This document shows, one piece after another, positions 1-12,307 of a DNA stretch of 64,000 nucleotides. The notes beneath the pieces are model-generated. The model was given only the letters and a program-made list of their open reading frames with translations. It had not been told where the DNA came from and made no database searches. The number at the start of each line of letters is the position of its first letter. The first letter of the stretch is position 1. Position numbers and translations under genes: made by a program. The stretch lies in NCBI RefSeq assembly GCF_932526225.1, contig NC_064047.1:8059501-8123500 (forward strand), written 5' to 3'. The stretch comes from Nematostella vectensis (Eukaryota > Cnidaria > Anthozoa > Actiniaria > Edwardsiidae).

Positions 1-1530
1 TTTGTAGTAGCAATTCATGATCCACCATGTCAAATGCCTTAGTGTAGTCCACGAGCACCATGCCCGACACCTTATCATTGTCGAGGTTGAAGAGTAGCTC
101 ATCCACTATCTTTATCAGAGCTATTTCAGTGTTGCGATGTTACCGGAAACCAAACTGCCTCGAGTAGAGAAGGCTGTTGTCGTTGAGATAGGTGTACAGA
201 GAATCATGCACATGCCGCTCAATAACCTTGGACAAGACTGGAAGAATCGAGATGGGACGGTAGTTACTTGGATCAGTTCGGTCGCCTTTCTTGAACAACG
301 GGGTAACTTTAGCCAACTTCCATCTTTTGGGGAACGTTCCACTAGACAGAGATAGATTAATCAGCTTGGCTATACTCGGTGCAATAGCAGGAATTCGCAA
401 TAAACGAGCACTGATCTTGTCGATACCAGATGCTTTGTTTGGGTTGATCTTCATTATTATGCGGGCTACCTGTGTACTTGTTATAGCAGGAACCGAGAAA
501 AAAATAATTCGGGTCTTTCCGTGATTCCACAAAGCTCACAAGTTTAGAGAGACAAAAAGGCACCTTGGCCAAATTAATCCTCAGTTTAACAGCAATCGTT
601 GAGAAATATGCTTTAAAATGCTCCGAGATGTCCTTGGAATTTTCAACAACGCGTTCACCAAATTCGAGCTTTGTTATCCCGCAGTTGTTTTTGGTTACGC
701 CTGACAGTGTTTTAATGCACTTCCAGATCGCGCTCGTGTTGTTCTTGTTTTCCTCGAATGACTTCGAATAGAACTCACGCTTGGCTCCCCGTAAAGTGCA
801 AACTGCTTTGTTCCTGGCTATTCGGTATTTCGCCCAATCATCTGGACTGTCCGTGCGCCACCTTCAACAAATGGTCCCTGGAGTGTAGCTGTTTAAGCAC
901 TGACTTGGATATCCACGGGGGTTGCGTTTCACGTTTGACCCGTTTTTCGCGCCAGGGACAATGCGATTCCAGTACAGTGTTGAAGGTTTGCTCCCATGCG
1001 TGAACTACATCATCAATGTCCTCAAAAACGAATACAGCATCCCAAGGGGCTTCTTGAATTGACTGGTTGAACTTTTCAATATCAAGTCGCTTCACGTCTC
1101 GGTAACGTATTGGTTGACAGTTCTTGTGCGGACCTTTACGTTTGCATGCGTAGTTTCTCACTGCAAATACCGGAAGGTGGTCCGAAAGTCCACACGTGTG
1201 CGCCACGACCGAGCTGATTCGCTGAGGGTAGTTGGTGAAGATATGGTCCAGACAAGTCTTGCTAATTGGCCTTGTTACCACAGTAACTAGTTGATTAAAA
1301 TTCATACTTGTCACTGCGCGAACCAAACGATGTTTTTTGAAAGACGAATAAGCGAGATAATTTATGTTGGTATCCCCAACCAGATTCAGCAGATTGGCGC
1401 ACTCAATGTTCTTTTCCAGGCGTTCGTCATCCTCCTTCAGCTAAGAGGGTGGTCGATAAATACCCCCAAATAAGAGCGGTTGCTTTGACTTAAATGGGTA
1501 CACTTCCAACCACACAGCTTACGAGATAAC
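1..1530 (-). pseudogene. Non-LTR retrotransposon (CR1/L2/Jockey-like LINE), broken, runs off the left edge
   Basis: Read right to left, the minus strand carries the end of an apurinic endonuclease domain (FGGIYRPPS near 1,470, LDHIFTN near 1,240, SDHLPVFA near 1,185), a linker, then the first half of a reverse transcriptase: PKRWKLAKVTPLFKKGD, NYRPISILPVLSKVIER, QFGFR, and VLVDYTKAFDMVDHE at the left edge. These motifs and their order are standard for endonuclease-type LINEs, which nick target DNA and reverse-transcribe their own RNA there. The copy is dead: a TAA interrupts the frame at about 137-139, the frame shifts near 535, and the 5' end stops near 1,530, next to the Mutator-like gene. 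The remaining RT palm and 3' end lie outside the window. The clade is uncertain; the coding class is not. Confidence 0.85.
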
Positions 1531-1594
1531 GTAAATGTGTAAATTCATAATATGAGGGCAGTGTTCAGATCATACTTTCTAAAATTCACCAGGA

Positions 1595-3327
1595 TCATAC
1601 AGAGCCCTCAGCTTGCTTCTTCTTGTCCTCTTTCTTTTTTCTTTTGCCTCTCAGGACCTTTCTCCTTGTTTTAGATGCCTCCTTACTTTTATACTCTGCA
1701 AGCCGAACTCTAGAAGTATCCTCAAGGCCACAGCCTGCTTCCGTATATTTGCCGGCAGGGATTTTTAGGGCTTCCAACAGTCTTAGTACAGAGCTGTACC
1801 CCATGTTAAAATGACATACAGCATCATACAAGCCCAATTCCAGAATATCCCTGCCGACATACACCTCCTTGGGCACTCGCTGCCAAATCATTGCATTCAA
1901 ACTCTCATTCTGGTTCTGTGTTTTGCCATGTAGGCATTTCTCCAGCAGACTGGCTTCACTTAGCCTAACATATACTGGCTTTACCTTGGCCAGTATCTCC
2001 AATGGCAGACCAGCACTGTGCTTAAATGTATTGGTGTGGTCTGCTTTGTCTTTCCGGTATTTACACCAGCTTGTGCTTCCAGTCGGGCAGTGGTCATGCA
2101 GCACTCTGGCTTCATTAGAAGCACAATGCATAAGACTAGCATGAATTGCCTTACGCATCTGCTCCAAGTTTCCAACATTTGAACGTATGGCAATTCCATA
2201 ATAATTCTGTAGTTTGTCAATGAGTGCATCGGTTAGCTTGCCTTTGCCACCCCTAGACCTGGGGTGTCACGTTTCAGTTTTCGAAGGGAGTTGCCAACTC
2301 TCTTCTGTACGTGCCCAATACACTCCTTTTTCTTAACTATAATATTGTCAGCCTCATAGACTTTCTCAACTCTATTAAAGCTTTTGCAATCGCCATCACC
2401 ATAATATTCAGTGTAACGAATATTGTGGGTCTCTACAGAACGATTGAAGATTCGCTGTACACCCTCAGGCTCCATAGCAGGTGCGGAACCCCTGAAGTTG
2501 GCCTTGCAGTCGTTGTGATCTGCCTTCCACAAACGATATTCCTCGCTATCCTTATCTAGATGATCATGCAGCTTGCATTGTTTGCAGGACACCGTAAGGG
2601 CCTCTACACCGAGAACTTTCCCTGTGTCAATAGAGATGCCGGTGACACAGCCATTCAGAGATGAAAAGCCCCTTCTCTGCCAGGTGCCATCGAATGAAGC
2701 ACCGCAATTGGTTGGCCCATCCGATGTATCTGCTTTAAGCTCTTTTGCAGAATCACCCATACTTTTGGTTGCAATTTCCTTTACATGCTTCAGCAGTGTG
2801 CGCGAGTTTTTAGTGAATGCCCTCGCAGTAGGTGGTGGCGGCATGTTCATAAGTAAACATAACTTTCTGGCTCCAGTATGTCCCTTTCCGAGTGTTCTCA
2901 TGCTATACACCAGTCTGCGATTCACTTCATAACTTTGCCCTTGAACTTTCGAAGTATAAGTGATATGCTTCCAGTCACAGTTCTGGCAGGTTAGACGTAG
3001 CTTCGAGGCACAACCCTTCCGGTTGTGCTCGTCTTCCCCGAGCACGAGGCAGAACTCGCCACAGTCACCACATCGTAGCAAAGCGAAAATATTGCTAAGA
3101 ATGTCCATATCCACGAAACGATACCCGGTCACCTTAGCATCAGATACCTTTGCAGTGGATTGGGAGGGTTTAGGCACTGTATCTGCCTCGACAGTGGTTT
3201 TCGAAAGCTTCCGAAAAGAAGCAGATTTTGCAGGATGTACTGTATAATCTGGCCAGCTGTGTTTCAATTTAATGTTGGGCATGTTACTGCACTGTGAAAC
3301 ACAGAGAATTGAGAACAAAGAGTCCAT
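1595..3327 (-). pseudogene. Mutator-like transposase, near-intact, one frameshift
   Basis: An intronless minus-strand gene for a protein of about 575 residues. Family signatures appear in order: an N-terminal zinc-ribbon-like part with C-x2-C pairs (RCGDCGEFC, TCQNCDW), then GASFDGTWQRRGFSSLNG and YTEYYGDGDCKSF (likely first and second DDE aspartates), KKKECIGHVQKRVG, CPTGSTSWCKY and NESLNAMIWQRVPKE, with a lysine-rich tail. These match the Mutator-like transposase domain proteins common in cnidarian and arthropod genomes. The frame breaks once near 2,250 inside a G run: the first part ends with a false stop and the second continues with KGKLTDALIDKLQNYYGIA. One missing G would explain this, so it may be a real mutation or an assembly error. 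No flanking inverted repeats were recognised. Confidence 0.85.
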
Positions 3328-3559
3328 CTAATGGAAAGTAAATGAAAAGCTCAAGACATTAAAAAAATCCTATAAGTTTTAAAGGCTCACTGAAAAATTC
3401 CAAGACTTGTTTAATTCTACACTTATTTTAAGCAAACTGTTTTCTTTTAGACCCCAGAATCATAAACCAAAACCATTTATATCGAAACCCCCACCTCCCC
3501 CCCCCCAAAAAAAAATCCCTCTATTGAAGCATTCCTTATTAAGATAAATGGTACAATAA
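3328..3559. other. Gene-free spacer with homopolymer runs
   Basis: No coding signal. It holds a run of C followed by a run of A near 3,494-3,515 and otherwise AT-rich sequence between the Mutator-like gene and the tail of the CACTA-like gene. Confidence 0.5.
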
Positions 3560-5494
3560 CTAAACTGCTATTTCGTCGAGAAGCTTATACAAGCTTACGG
3601 TAAATTCTGGCGACTGGAAAGGAAAACACTTGTCCCATAAGGAATAAATGTAGGCTCCCAAAGTTCTACTGGCTTCTTGTACCTCTCTTGACCTTTGTGT
3701 TGCTCCTACCATGACGTAACTGCAAACACATGCTGCTCCCAACAACTTTCTAGTCCGACTGAGTGAAGGATGTAAAAGTTGACCTTGACAGGACGCATAG
3801 GTGAATTTGCATCTAGACCACCATTGTCATCACTCCAGGATGTCATCACCCTAGCAGACCTCAATGATCTGCATTCCATAGCAGAACCAAACTTCACTAC
3901 ACCAACAGTCACTCTTCCAAAACGACACACAGTAGTACCAAGGTCTGAAATGCGAAGGTCAACGTCTCCGTATAGGGCTTTGAAAACAGTCAACAGTGCT
4001 GACAAATCCTCATCATCCAGTACGCGTAACTAGTAGTGACTCGGGGGCTTGATCATGGCGATCTTTGCCATGCATGATATGGTAATACCCAGTTGAACAC
4101 AGTCCACACTTTCCTCTCCGTTCGACACATTTTCAAACATCGGGAGAAAAGTGTCTCCAAACTGCTCTGGTAAGTCTACACTTGCACTAAACTGATCTGA
4201 CAGCAGTTTCCTCATGAGTTGGACTTCAAGGCATCTGTTTTTACAGAACTTTATCAGCATGAAATCAGCTCTGTCCAGCTCTTCACTTGAAATCACTGGT
4301 CTTGTAAGATATTCGCAAGCCAGCACAAATGCTGTTGGTGCTGGGCCTTATTCAAAGCTTTATGAACTGAAACAGCATGCCTCCTTTGGGTCCCAATGTT
4401 TCTAGATGGCCATCTCCCTTGTCAAACCCTAAATTGTTAAAACCGTCCTGAACATTTCCTGGAAATTTCTTCCTGCATTTAGAACATCCATAGTTCTTGA
4501 AACCACACAACTTACGCGCCGCTGGAATGTCACAAGCGACCCTGCTGGTATAGCAATAGACTTAAAGTGGATAACATTCCTCCTTTCAATTAGTAAGAAG
4601 AACTCTCTTAGCCAGTCAGGTGCCACATGGTAAGCTATTTGCGTAGGCTCGTCGCATGACAACGGCGAATGGTACGATTTCCATGCCTATCACATACGGT
4701 GATATTTCTGATTTCATAGAGCTTGGAGCATTTGGGGCAAACTGCCCATTTCCGTAAGAGGTACAATGATGAAGGGAAAATAGAAATGAGTTCAGCCGGA
4801 TACTTTGTTGGGCACAGAGTGGAGAGCACACTGAAGAACTTGTACAAGAACTGAAGAATCCATTAAAGTCCATTAACACTAATTATGCAAAAGGACTGCA
4901 ATAAGGGAAGAAAGCGTGTAAGCCACTGCACAAGAATGTAGATCTTGCTTCTTGATCTTGGATAACTGTCTTCCTCAGGCCATGCTGCTTGTTCCCCATC
5001 AATCCCGACATCATGCAACAACTGCTCCATGCCACGTTCCCACACCTCTGGCTCATCATCACCATCAACATCGTGAGCATTAATATTGCTATCATCAGAT
5101 TTCTGACTTGATTCCCATGAAAAAAAATTCAGTATATACTTAAGTACCTGTGAAAACTAAGTAACTGTGGAAAATAAGACAGATACCCAGGACCAGATAC
5201 CCAAGAAGTCTTTTAAAAGGGTTGGAAAATACACCCCTCTCAAAAAAGTTCCATATGATAAATAAAACGAATAGAATAAAAATAATAACAATGAACCTGG
5301 CTACAGGCATTCCCCCAATATTTCATTGGTAATTGAAAACTACACATTTTATAAGCGTGCACAATATAAAAGTGCACAAAGTATACCCTAAAAAACCTTA
5401 CGGGTAATATTTACCTCATCTGACGAGAGACCAGTCTTATCAGAGTCACTGACAAAGTATGTAGCCCTTCCATTGTCGTCAAAGTCTCCTGAGC
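3560..5494 (-). pseudogene. CACTA/EnSpm-like (TNP2-type) transposase, degenerate with internal deletion
   Basis: Minus-strand exons can be followed from an acidic exon (5,415 to about 5,490, donor GAG/GTAAAT) to a second exon starting near 5,102. The second exon encodes FPSSLYLLRK and CPKCSKLYEI with a later CDRHG, then a zinc-knuckle-like CSKCRKKFPG near 4,480, and WPSRNIGT near 4,380. The sequence then jumps to AFVLACEYLTRP near 4,315, so the central DDE part is deleted. A C-terminal stretch (3,560-4,005) carries VNFYILHS and QHVFAVTSW, followed by KKPVELWEPTFIPYG, the typical end of these transposases. Several frame changes and stops show it is dead. The missing middle is close to what survives in the fragment at 25,690-26,240. 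Superfamily assignment rests on remembered motifs and is moderately secure. Confidence 0.65.
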
Positions 5495-6612
5495 CTGTTG
5501 AGTAAAACATCAGTGATGGTGAGCCTACTGTAAACTAGCAAGAACAAGGATTTTTTTTCAATTACTAGGGTCAAGCCAGACAATAGCTTGTCTTTTTCAA
5601 TAGGTTGCAATAAGGATTAGGATTTCCAAACTCATGAGCATCTGTCCTGTACCACTATTGCTTGATTAGTGCCTCCCCCGAGAAAGTGCCTCGCCTAAAG
5701 TGTTTAACTTAATATTAACTACTTACTAACCGAGAGTGAGGTCATGCCGGGAAATATCAAACTGAGGCTTTGGACGAGGCGCAAAGAGAATGGGGCGAGA
5801 ACATGGTGGATGACAACAAAATCGCAAAGAGATCGTAAATATTTGCGATTTTTTCTCGCGTGTTTTTGGGCCTATCATCTACCAAAACACATAATGATGC
5901 AGACATCATTTTTCATTTGAAATGGCTTCTGGGTTCTGCATAAGCGAGTCCATATCCACAATGACATCACTGAACCTTATTATTGTTTATTTATCATGCT
6001 GAAAACTATTGTTTTTCTAACAGCAAAACAGTGGGTATAATGCGCACCCCGATTTTGAAAGTCATTTCTCGAGTAAAAAATGTGCATTGTACTCGGATAA
6101 ATACGGTATTTTGGTTCCTCCTCTAAACTTTACCACGAATTTTTTTGGATTAATATTGTGGCGGAAACAGCTAAAAAAAAAGGAGAAAGGAATAGCAACG
6201 ACTGGACTCTATAGTTGAAAAATAGGCAGGTAACTATGTAAATATGAGTAAAAAGACACTTTCTCGGCAACACGAAACACCACTACACCATGTACGTGAG
6301 CGAGTGTGTTGTTATTTGAAACGAAACCACACTGTACAAGAAAGAAATAGAAATGCTGTAAGCTTATTGCAATGAAAAGAAAGGATAGATACAGCCAAAC
6401 TTTAGCAGTGGATAACAATCAACGCTTGGTCATGATTAAAGTAGAGAGGCAACAAAAATGTAATGTGAAACTGCACGTACGAGTGGTTAGCTTTCGCCAG
6501 ACAAGTTCGTTTTTGTGCTAGATTTAGCGATATATTTTCTAAAACATCTCTTGAACTATTCCAATAACTGAACTTATTTTACAAGTGAAAAATTATATTC
6601 TGCATCCCCGAG
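5495..6612. other. Gene-free repeat-like DNA
   Basis: No open frame with domain signal on either strand. The stretch 5,990-6,110 (ending in AAATACGGTA) has the look of MITE debris, and 5,815-5,860 contains a short inverted repeat around TCGCAAAG/TTTGCGA. I see nothing that supports a gene. Confidence 0.4.
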
Positions 6613-7824
6613 TTAAGGATACCGTAGACCCAAGCGGTAATTACCCCGATCGTCCCGGCAAAATCGCTCGCGCTCGCGTCGGATTAAAGCAAATGCCAAC
6701 AAACTACATATCAATTTCAAGCTTAATGATTGTACTTTCTTCCTAAGATAATATTTTTTTATACGCGCTTAATTTTGAGTGCTTTTGCCTGGTCCGAAGT
6801 GAGATATCGACCACCTTTAAACATGCGAATTATTTATACACAACAAAAGCGCGTAACCTCCTGGGATCTGCTTTATAGCTTTCGTCATGTACTGAACTGA
6901 CAAACCGTGTCTACATTTGACGTCACACAAACTCGTTGATTAATAATCAAGGGTCAAAGATAGGCGTGGAATAATTTTGCTTCTTTGGCTACAACGCGAT
7001 AATTAAGTCCGTAGCAAAAAAAGCTATTGATTATCCGCGGCACGGTGTGACAGAACAATACCTATACTAAACTTTGCATAGTTGTAAACTACGCCAAGAT
7101 TAAGTAAGAATCCTTGGCTTCCTTGGAAAAAGGCTACGCGAGGAAAAAAGCCCGAGTTGTCTCCGTTCGGGGCCTTTTTAAGTTTTCCGCGCTCTTCTTT
7201 TCTTCGGTGCAAGCTCGCTTCGGTCTAGGCATCTTCCTTCACTTGCGCGACTAGCGTTATGACATTTGAGCGCCTGAGAGTTTTCCCGCTGCGTGTAGAG
7301 CGTGCAATGTGATTGGTTGCCATACGCGGCTCTATTTGCTCTTCGTCTGTTATTACTGTCACGCTGCCTCTAATGTTTACAGAACTTCAATCCCTGATAT
7401 CTCGCAATCAAATTTCACCCCACCTTACTCTAAATATGTGAATTAAAGGTACACTTCTAACCGCCCGATTCCTGCGCAACTTGGCAAGCGTCTAGAGTAA
7501 ACGCTTATAAAGTTGATATAAATACGGATAAATCTCGGATAAAACGTCGGTAATGATACTGACGCGCTTGTATGCTAATTAGAGGAAAAAGCCGTAAAAC
7601 TAAGTTCCCCGGATGTTGATCGCTGGACTGAGTAAACAGGATTATGGGATTATTGGCGCCTTCGAATTCGTTCGAATTCGATTTTTCTTGAATATCTGGC
7701 GGAGTATTTAAGATTTTGGTGGTATTTTTTTTTGCTAACATCTAGAGTGTGCCTATTGTCATCGAATGGCATAATAAAACAATTTCACCCGAAATGAAGC
7801 CGTTTGGGTCTACGGTATCGTTAA
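6613..7824. mobile_element. TTAA-flanked non-autonomous DNA transposon (piggyBac- or Kolobok-like ends)
   Basis: GGATACCGTAGACCCAAGCGG begins at 6,617 directly after TTAA, and its near-exact reverse complement ends at 7,820 directly before TTAA. The 21-bp inverted repeats have two mismatches. A TTAA target duplication with short inverted repeats is the habit of piggyBac and Kolobok elements. The 1.2-kb interior has no transposase, so this is a non-autonomous copy. The right end lies inside the 605-bp tandem duplication, and a second copy of the right terminus with its TTAA therefore occurs at 8,406-8,430. Confidence 0.7.
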
Positions 7825-8572
7825 AAAGTGCATTTGGGCAAAAGAAATTATCCTAAACACTGTTGCCTTATAATAAATCAATCTAAAAAATAAAATAAAA
7901 AGAGAGATAAAACACTCGGGCTTCGTTTTAGGCAGTGCATAAATCTATATATTATTAACAATACCGCAATGCCTCTAATGTTTTCAGAACTTCAATCCCT
8001 GATATCTCGCAATCAAATTTCACCCCACCTTACTCTAAATATGTGAATTAAAGGTACACTTCTAACCGCCCGATTCCTGCGCAACTTGGCAAGCGTCTAG
8101 AGTAAACGCTTATAAAGTTGATATAAATACGGATAAATCTCGGATAAAACGTCGGTAATGATACTGACGCGCTTGTATGCTAATTAGAGGGAAAAGCCGT
8201 AAAACTAAGTTCCCCGGATGTTGATCGCTGGACTGAGTAAACAGGATTATGGGATTATTGGCACCTTCGAATTCGTTCGAATTCGGTTTTTCTTGAATAT
8301 CTGGCGGAGTATTTAAGATTTTGGTGGTATTTTTTTTTTGCTAACATCTAGAGTGTGCCTATTGTCATCGAATGGCATAATAAAACAATTTCACCCGAAA
8401 TGAAGCCGTTTGGGTCTACGGTATCGTTAAAAAGTGCATTTGGGCAAAAGAAATTATCCTAAACACTGTTGCCTTATAATAAATCAATCTAAAAAATAAA
8501 ATAAAAAGAGAGATAAAACACTCAGGCTTCGTTTTAGGCAGTGCATAAATCTATATATTATTAACAATACCG
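7365..8572. repeat. 605-bp tandem duplication (two units)
   Basis: The block beginning TGCCTCTAATG at 7,365 recurs at 7,970 and both copies run to AACAATACCG (7,966 and 8,572). The units differ by only a handful of substitutions and one T indel, so the duplication is recent. It contains the right half and right terminus of the TTAA-flanked element plus about 145 bp of flank, and a palindromic AATTCGTTCGAATTCG. The second unit stops beside the degraded exon sequence near 8,573. Confidence 0.9.
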
Positions 8573-9617
8573 TAGTTCTTTTGACATCTATTTCATCTAC
8601 TAAGTCTAAGGTAGCCAGCATGTTGCCATGACATAGAGCACCACTGGATTCGTCATTCACACAATCCTCGCAGTTCACTTGAAGTGAAAGAGACAAAAAA
8701 CCCTGCATGCCTCGTGGCTCCACATTATTTTGATATGAGGAAAATCCTTTTTTTCTTGAATATGCTTTGGTGCTTTGACATCTAAAGCCTTCACTATACA
8801 TACCTTTCTCTTCAGTTGCCTATGTTCTTTCAGCATGTCCATTGGCATTTCCTCGAAACATTTTAAGCACCTTACTGAAGGTGATGGCTGAAGGAGTAAC
8901 AATGGAAAGTAATCAGAATAACACTGGTACTTCAATTGCCTCATAGTATATTCCACTCTGTTAAACTACAACCAAAGTCAGTGAGTATTTAGTCAAGTAC
9001 TGCACTGGAACAAAATACTAAAAAGTATACGTTACCCCAAATGTTGGTTATCCAAAAAATACACATAGAGATATATACAGGGTTGCTGAATCCCTGTCCC
9101 TCTTTTGGTAAAACAACAAAAGGCATCTACTGTATATGTAATTTTAAAACAAACAAACATTTCGGATAACAGCTGCCCATAAATACACCTTCTATATTAC
9201 TGATGTGTCAATGATTTAATTGCCACACTAAAAAAACCTTTTTTTCCTCTCTTTTCCTATCATTTTATTGGTCATACCTGTTGGACGGTAGTAGGTTGAC
9301 CGGATAAGGCCAACTTCAAGATATCAACTTGAAGAGGCCTTATATAAATTGTGCACTTGCATGCTAGTGATTTTAGCCTGCCAACGCTGTTCAGGGCTTC
9401 CAGCTTGTGGAACCCTCGATCTGGGCAACTTCGATGGTACAATAACAGCTGGTATCCTCCCCCAGATTCCAGGACAGGGAAGGCTTGTTTGTTCCCCAGA
9501 TCAGGAAGGTCTCGCAGCAACGACGACTTGTAAAGCAATACATCTGACAGATAATGATCCACCACCTCCTGACGACTTCGCTCCACACTTCCTTCCCTCA
9601 TACGGTGAGGATTCCTC
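8573..9617 (-). pseudogene. Fragment of a spliced gene with a C2H2/UBZ-like zinc motif, cut by the LINE
   Basis: An exon from about 9,617 down to 9,278 is open throughout and includes ESGGGYQLLLYHRSCPDRGF and CTIYIRPLQVDILKL, ending at donor CAG/GTATGA. The next exon, 8,887-8,804, follows acceptor CTCCTTCAG in the same phase and encodes PSPSVRCLKCFEEMPMDMLK, a C-x2-C...H pattern like a UBZ or C2H2 finger, ending at donor AAG/GTATGT. Further coding-like sequence lies at 8,573-8,690 (CEDCVNDESSG) but its splice phase does not fit simply. The 5' side is abruptly replaced by the CAA-rich 3' end of the LINE at 9,618, and the 3' side by the tandem duplication. It resembles repeated cnidarian ubiquitin-ligase-like proteins, but that is a weak inference. 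Confidence 0.4.
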
Positions 9618-11929
9618 CAACAACAACAACAAACATCTTTTATTTGCACACAAAATTAAGTGTTACATAGGTTGTTTTTTTTTTCATTAGAGATATAATA
9701 TTACTCTTCTTTTTCTTTTTTTTCTTTTTATATTCATGTATTTATTGAGAGGGAGAGGAGAAAAAAAACCTAGAGTTGCATACCAAGGGGGGACAATGCT
9801 TCGGTGCGGGCACCCTAGAATAGCTTGAACGCTAAACGGGCTAGGGTGCACTTAAATGTTAGGGAAAAATCCTAGTTTGAAGATCTGGAGGCTGTGTGCA
9901 TAAGCAAGAATGTACGAGAAAAACACAAATATAGAGACACGACAAGGATACAACAAGGATACGACAAGAATACAAGCTGGTACAAGCAGAGCGGAAACAA
10001 AAACAAAAGGAAGGAAGGAATATATGGCCAAGAATTAGGTGATGGTATGGGTTACAGGTGAAGATGTGAGTGGGTTAATAGGTGGCGACCATGTCGTCTG
10101 ATAATTTTTTTTTTAAGGATTTCATATTTAGGTCTTTGTCATTTTTGGTGAGTTCGTTCCAAATTTGTACACCTCTTATTGGCACAGAGCCACGTATATA
10201 TGTTTTAGTTCGTAATTCACGGTAGATTTTAAATTGGTTAGGTTTTTGTTTGAATAGAACAAATTAGAATCATCTTCAAATATGTTAAAGTCTAGGGTTT
10301 GGGAGGAGTTATTAAAGTCGTTAATGTATAGTAGAAAAAGAACCGGACCAAGCACAGACCCTTGGGGAACTCCGTAGGAGATGGAGCTCAGTGAAGATTT
10401 GCTGCTTCCAATTTGTGTGAACTGTTTTCGATTTATAAGTTAGGAAGAAAACCAGTCATACGCGATGCCACGAATTCCATAATGTTCGAGTTTGCGTAAA
10501 AGAATCGAGTGGTCTACAGTATCAAAAGCTTTACTAAGGTCAAGGAAAAGTCCGCACGAAAATTGGCCCAATTCTATGGCTTTCTGTATTTTGTCAACAA
10601 CGCTTAGTACAGCATGAGTTGTTGAGTGTTTAGGGCGGAATCCAAACTGATTGCTGTATAATATATTATGAGTTTGTAAGTAATGATTTAAGCGTTGGCA
10701 AATTAGTTTTTCCAAGATTTGGTTGAAAATTGGGAGCAAGGAGATAGGACGATAGTTAGAAAGGGTAAGGGTGGAACCCTTTTTAAATACAGGGATCACC
10801 TTAGCGATCTTGAACTTGTCTGGGACTATGCCTGACTCGATTGAAAAATTGTACAGCATTGCCAAGGGCTTAGATAAAATGGAGCTTGCAGATTTTAGAA
10901 CTCGCGTGGGAATTCAATTGCCATGGCAGTATTACAGACTGAATTAAGGCAAAGGGCCAGCACATATAGCGTTATACTATTACAGAAATCGATAAGTAAC
11001 AAAGTCACCAAAGCGTTTAGTTGCAGAAATATGTTTGTAGGTATTCATACTGCCGGATCTTAGTGAGTATCCATGCACATTATTAATTACGCCTCCAGTA
11101 ATTACAGATCGAAGGGGTTCTAGCTCTTTAGCGGAGGTCATGAGACTGATACAAAGCTCGCGCCTGCGGTCAGCAAGACTTTGGAGCCCGCTGGTCTGTC
11201 GTTTTTTCAAATAGTAAGAGAAGGATTTCGCAGTGTCTGGAATATCATTTGCTAGATTTTTTTCCAATGTTTGTGAAGTAGTTGTTAAAGGCATTAGAAA
11301 TGGCTGTTGGATCCGTAAGCACCGAGTCACTTGTTATAATTTTACTCGGAATGGAAACCGGAGATGCTTTAAGAGTGATTATTTGTTTTATACCTTTCCA
11401 TATTTCTTTAACGTTCTTAAGAAGTGCTGAAAAATAGTCTTCATAATATTTTTCCTTGCTGGCCATTAATAGACGTTTAAGTTTATTTCTGTATAGTTTA
11501 AACTTATTATGTATAAAGGAATTCTGAGTATTGAGAAACTGTTTATAGAGTTTATTTATAATAGCAATTGAGTGTTTGATGCCTGTTGTGATCCATGGTT
11601 TGGAAAGGAATTTGATTTTCTTTCTAAAAAGTTTTTTCAGGGGGGCGTGTTTGTCAATAATCCTTTCTACTGAAGCGTAGAAAGAGTCAAAGTAGTCGTT
11701 TACGTCTTTACAGTGCGAAAAACAATTCTCCCAGTTTATGGCCTGCATATCATGCACTACCGCGGACTCGTCATAATGAGAGTAATCCCGGCGGAATAAT
11801 TTGAATCTACGAGGGAGTTCAGTAAATTTGTTAATTATCAAAAAATTCGGTAGATGATCCGTCAAATCATACACAATATTCCCGCTAATGGTGTGATGTT
11901 GAAAAGAATTAAATAAAATGTGATCAATA
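9618..11929 (-). pseudogene. LINE 3' half: endonuclease end, linker and reverse transcriptase
   Basis: This is the downstream half of the LINE whose 5' half lies at 17,309-18,374. It reads HTISGNIVYDLTDHLPNF (end of the endonuclease, about 11,830-11,900), a lysine-rich linker, then RT motifs KFKIAKVIPVFKKGS, NYRPISLLPIF, QFGFRPKHSTTHAVLSVVDK, LFLDLSKAFDTVDHSILL, YGVPQGSVLGPVLFLLYIND. The catalytic box reads FEDD instead of the usual FADD, and a TAA interrupts the frame at about 10,440. The C-terminal domain is missing. The 3' end appears to be the CAA/TTG-rich tail near 9,618-9,635, where it abuts the exon fragment. The sequence 9,640-10,240 is untranslated or eroded element DNA. Confidence 0.85.
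10930..11205 (-). pseudogene. Nested C-terminal fragment of a second LINE
   Basis: Within the linker of the larger LINE the frame switches abruptly after KKRQTS to LQSLADRRRELCISLM...YSLRSG...RFGDFVTYRF followed by a stop. The L-x2-RR-x2-LC...Y-LR...RF pattern is the usual last 70 residues of CR1/L2-type LINE polyproteins, so this is a 5'-truncated insertion or recombined piece in the same orientation. After it, the host LINE frame resumes near 10,900. The borders are approximate. Confidence 0.55.
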
Positions 11930-12307
11930 CAGGCCTTTCAATAATTATTTGAGTAGGAGGCTGTGTGTTTAGAGTAGGCGGCTGTTAGTGAGTAGCGAGG
12001 GCCGTAAGGCCCGAGTAACGTAAGGGGGTCCGGGGGCATGCCCCCCCGGGAAATTTTGCAATTTAGTATATAAGGGATGCGTTTTCCAGCATTCTGAGGG
12101 CTGAAAATTTGGCTGTTATATGTGATCCACACAGCCCTTTTTTCAGCATTTTTGAGGGCAAAAAGTACAACTGAGACGTGTTCCATAGCTTTAGTATTTT
12201 CTGACTCAACTGATGTCTTTTACAACCCCGGGACACAAGGTATCATTATTGCTAATATCAAGATTGATGTCAAAAATTTGTCACTATTGTACTATCTGAA
12301 ATGAAAT

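Noticed and set aside
9349-9690. 113-codon plus-strand frame
   Set aside because: It is antisense to an exon with good splice borders on the minus strand and includes the LINE tail.
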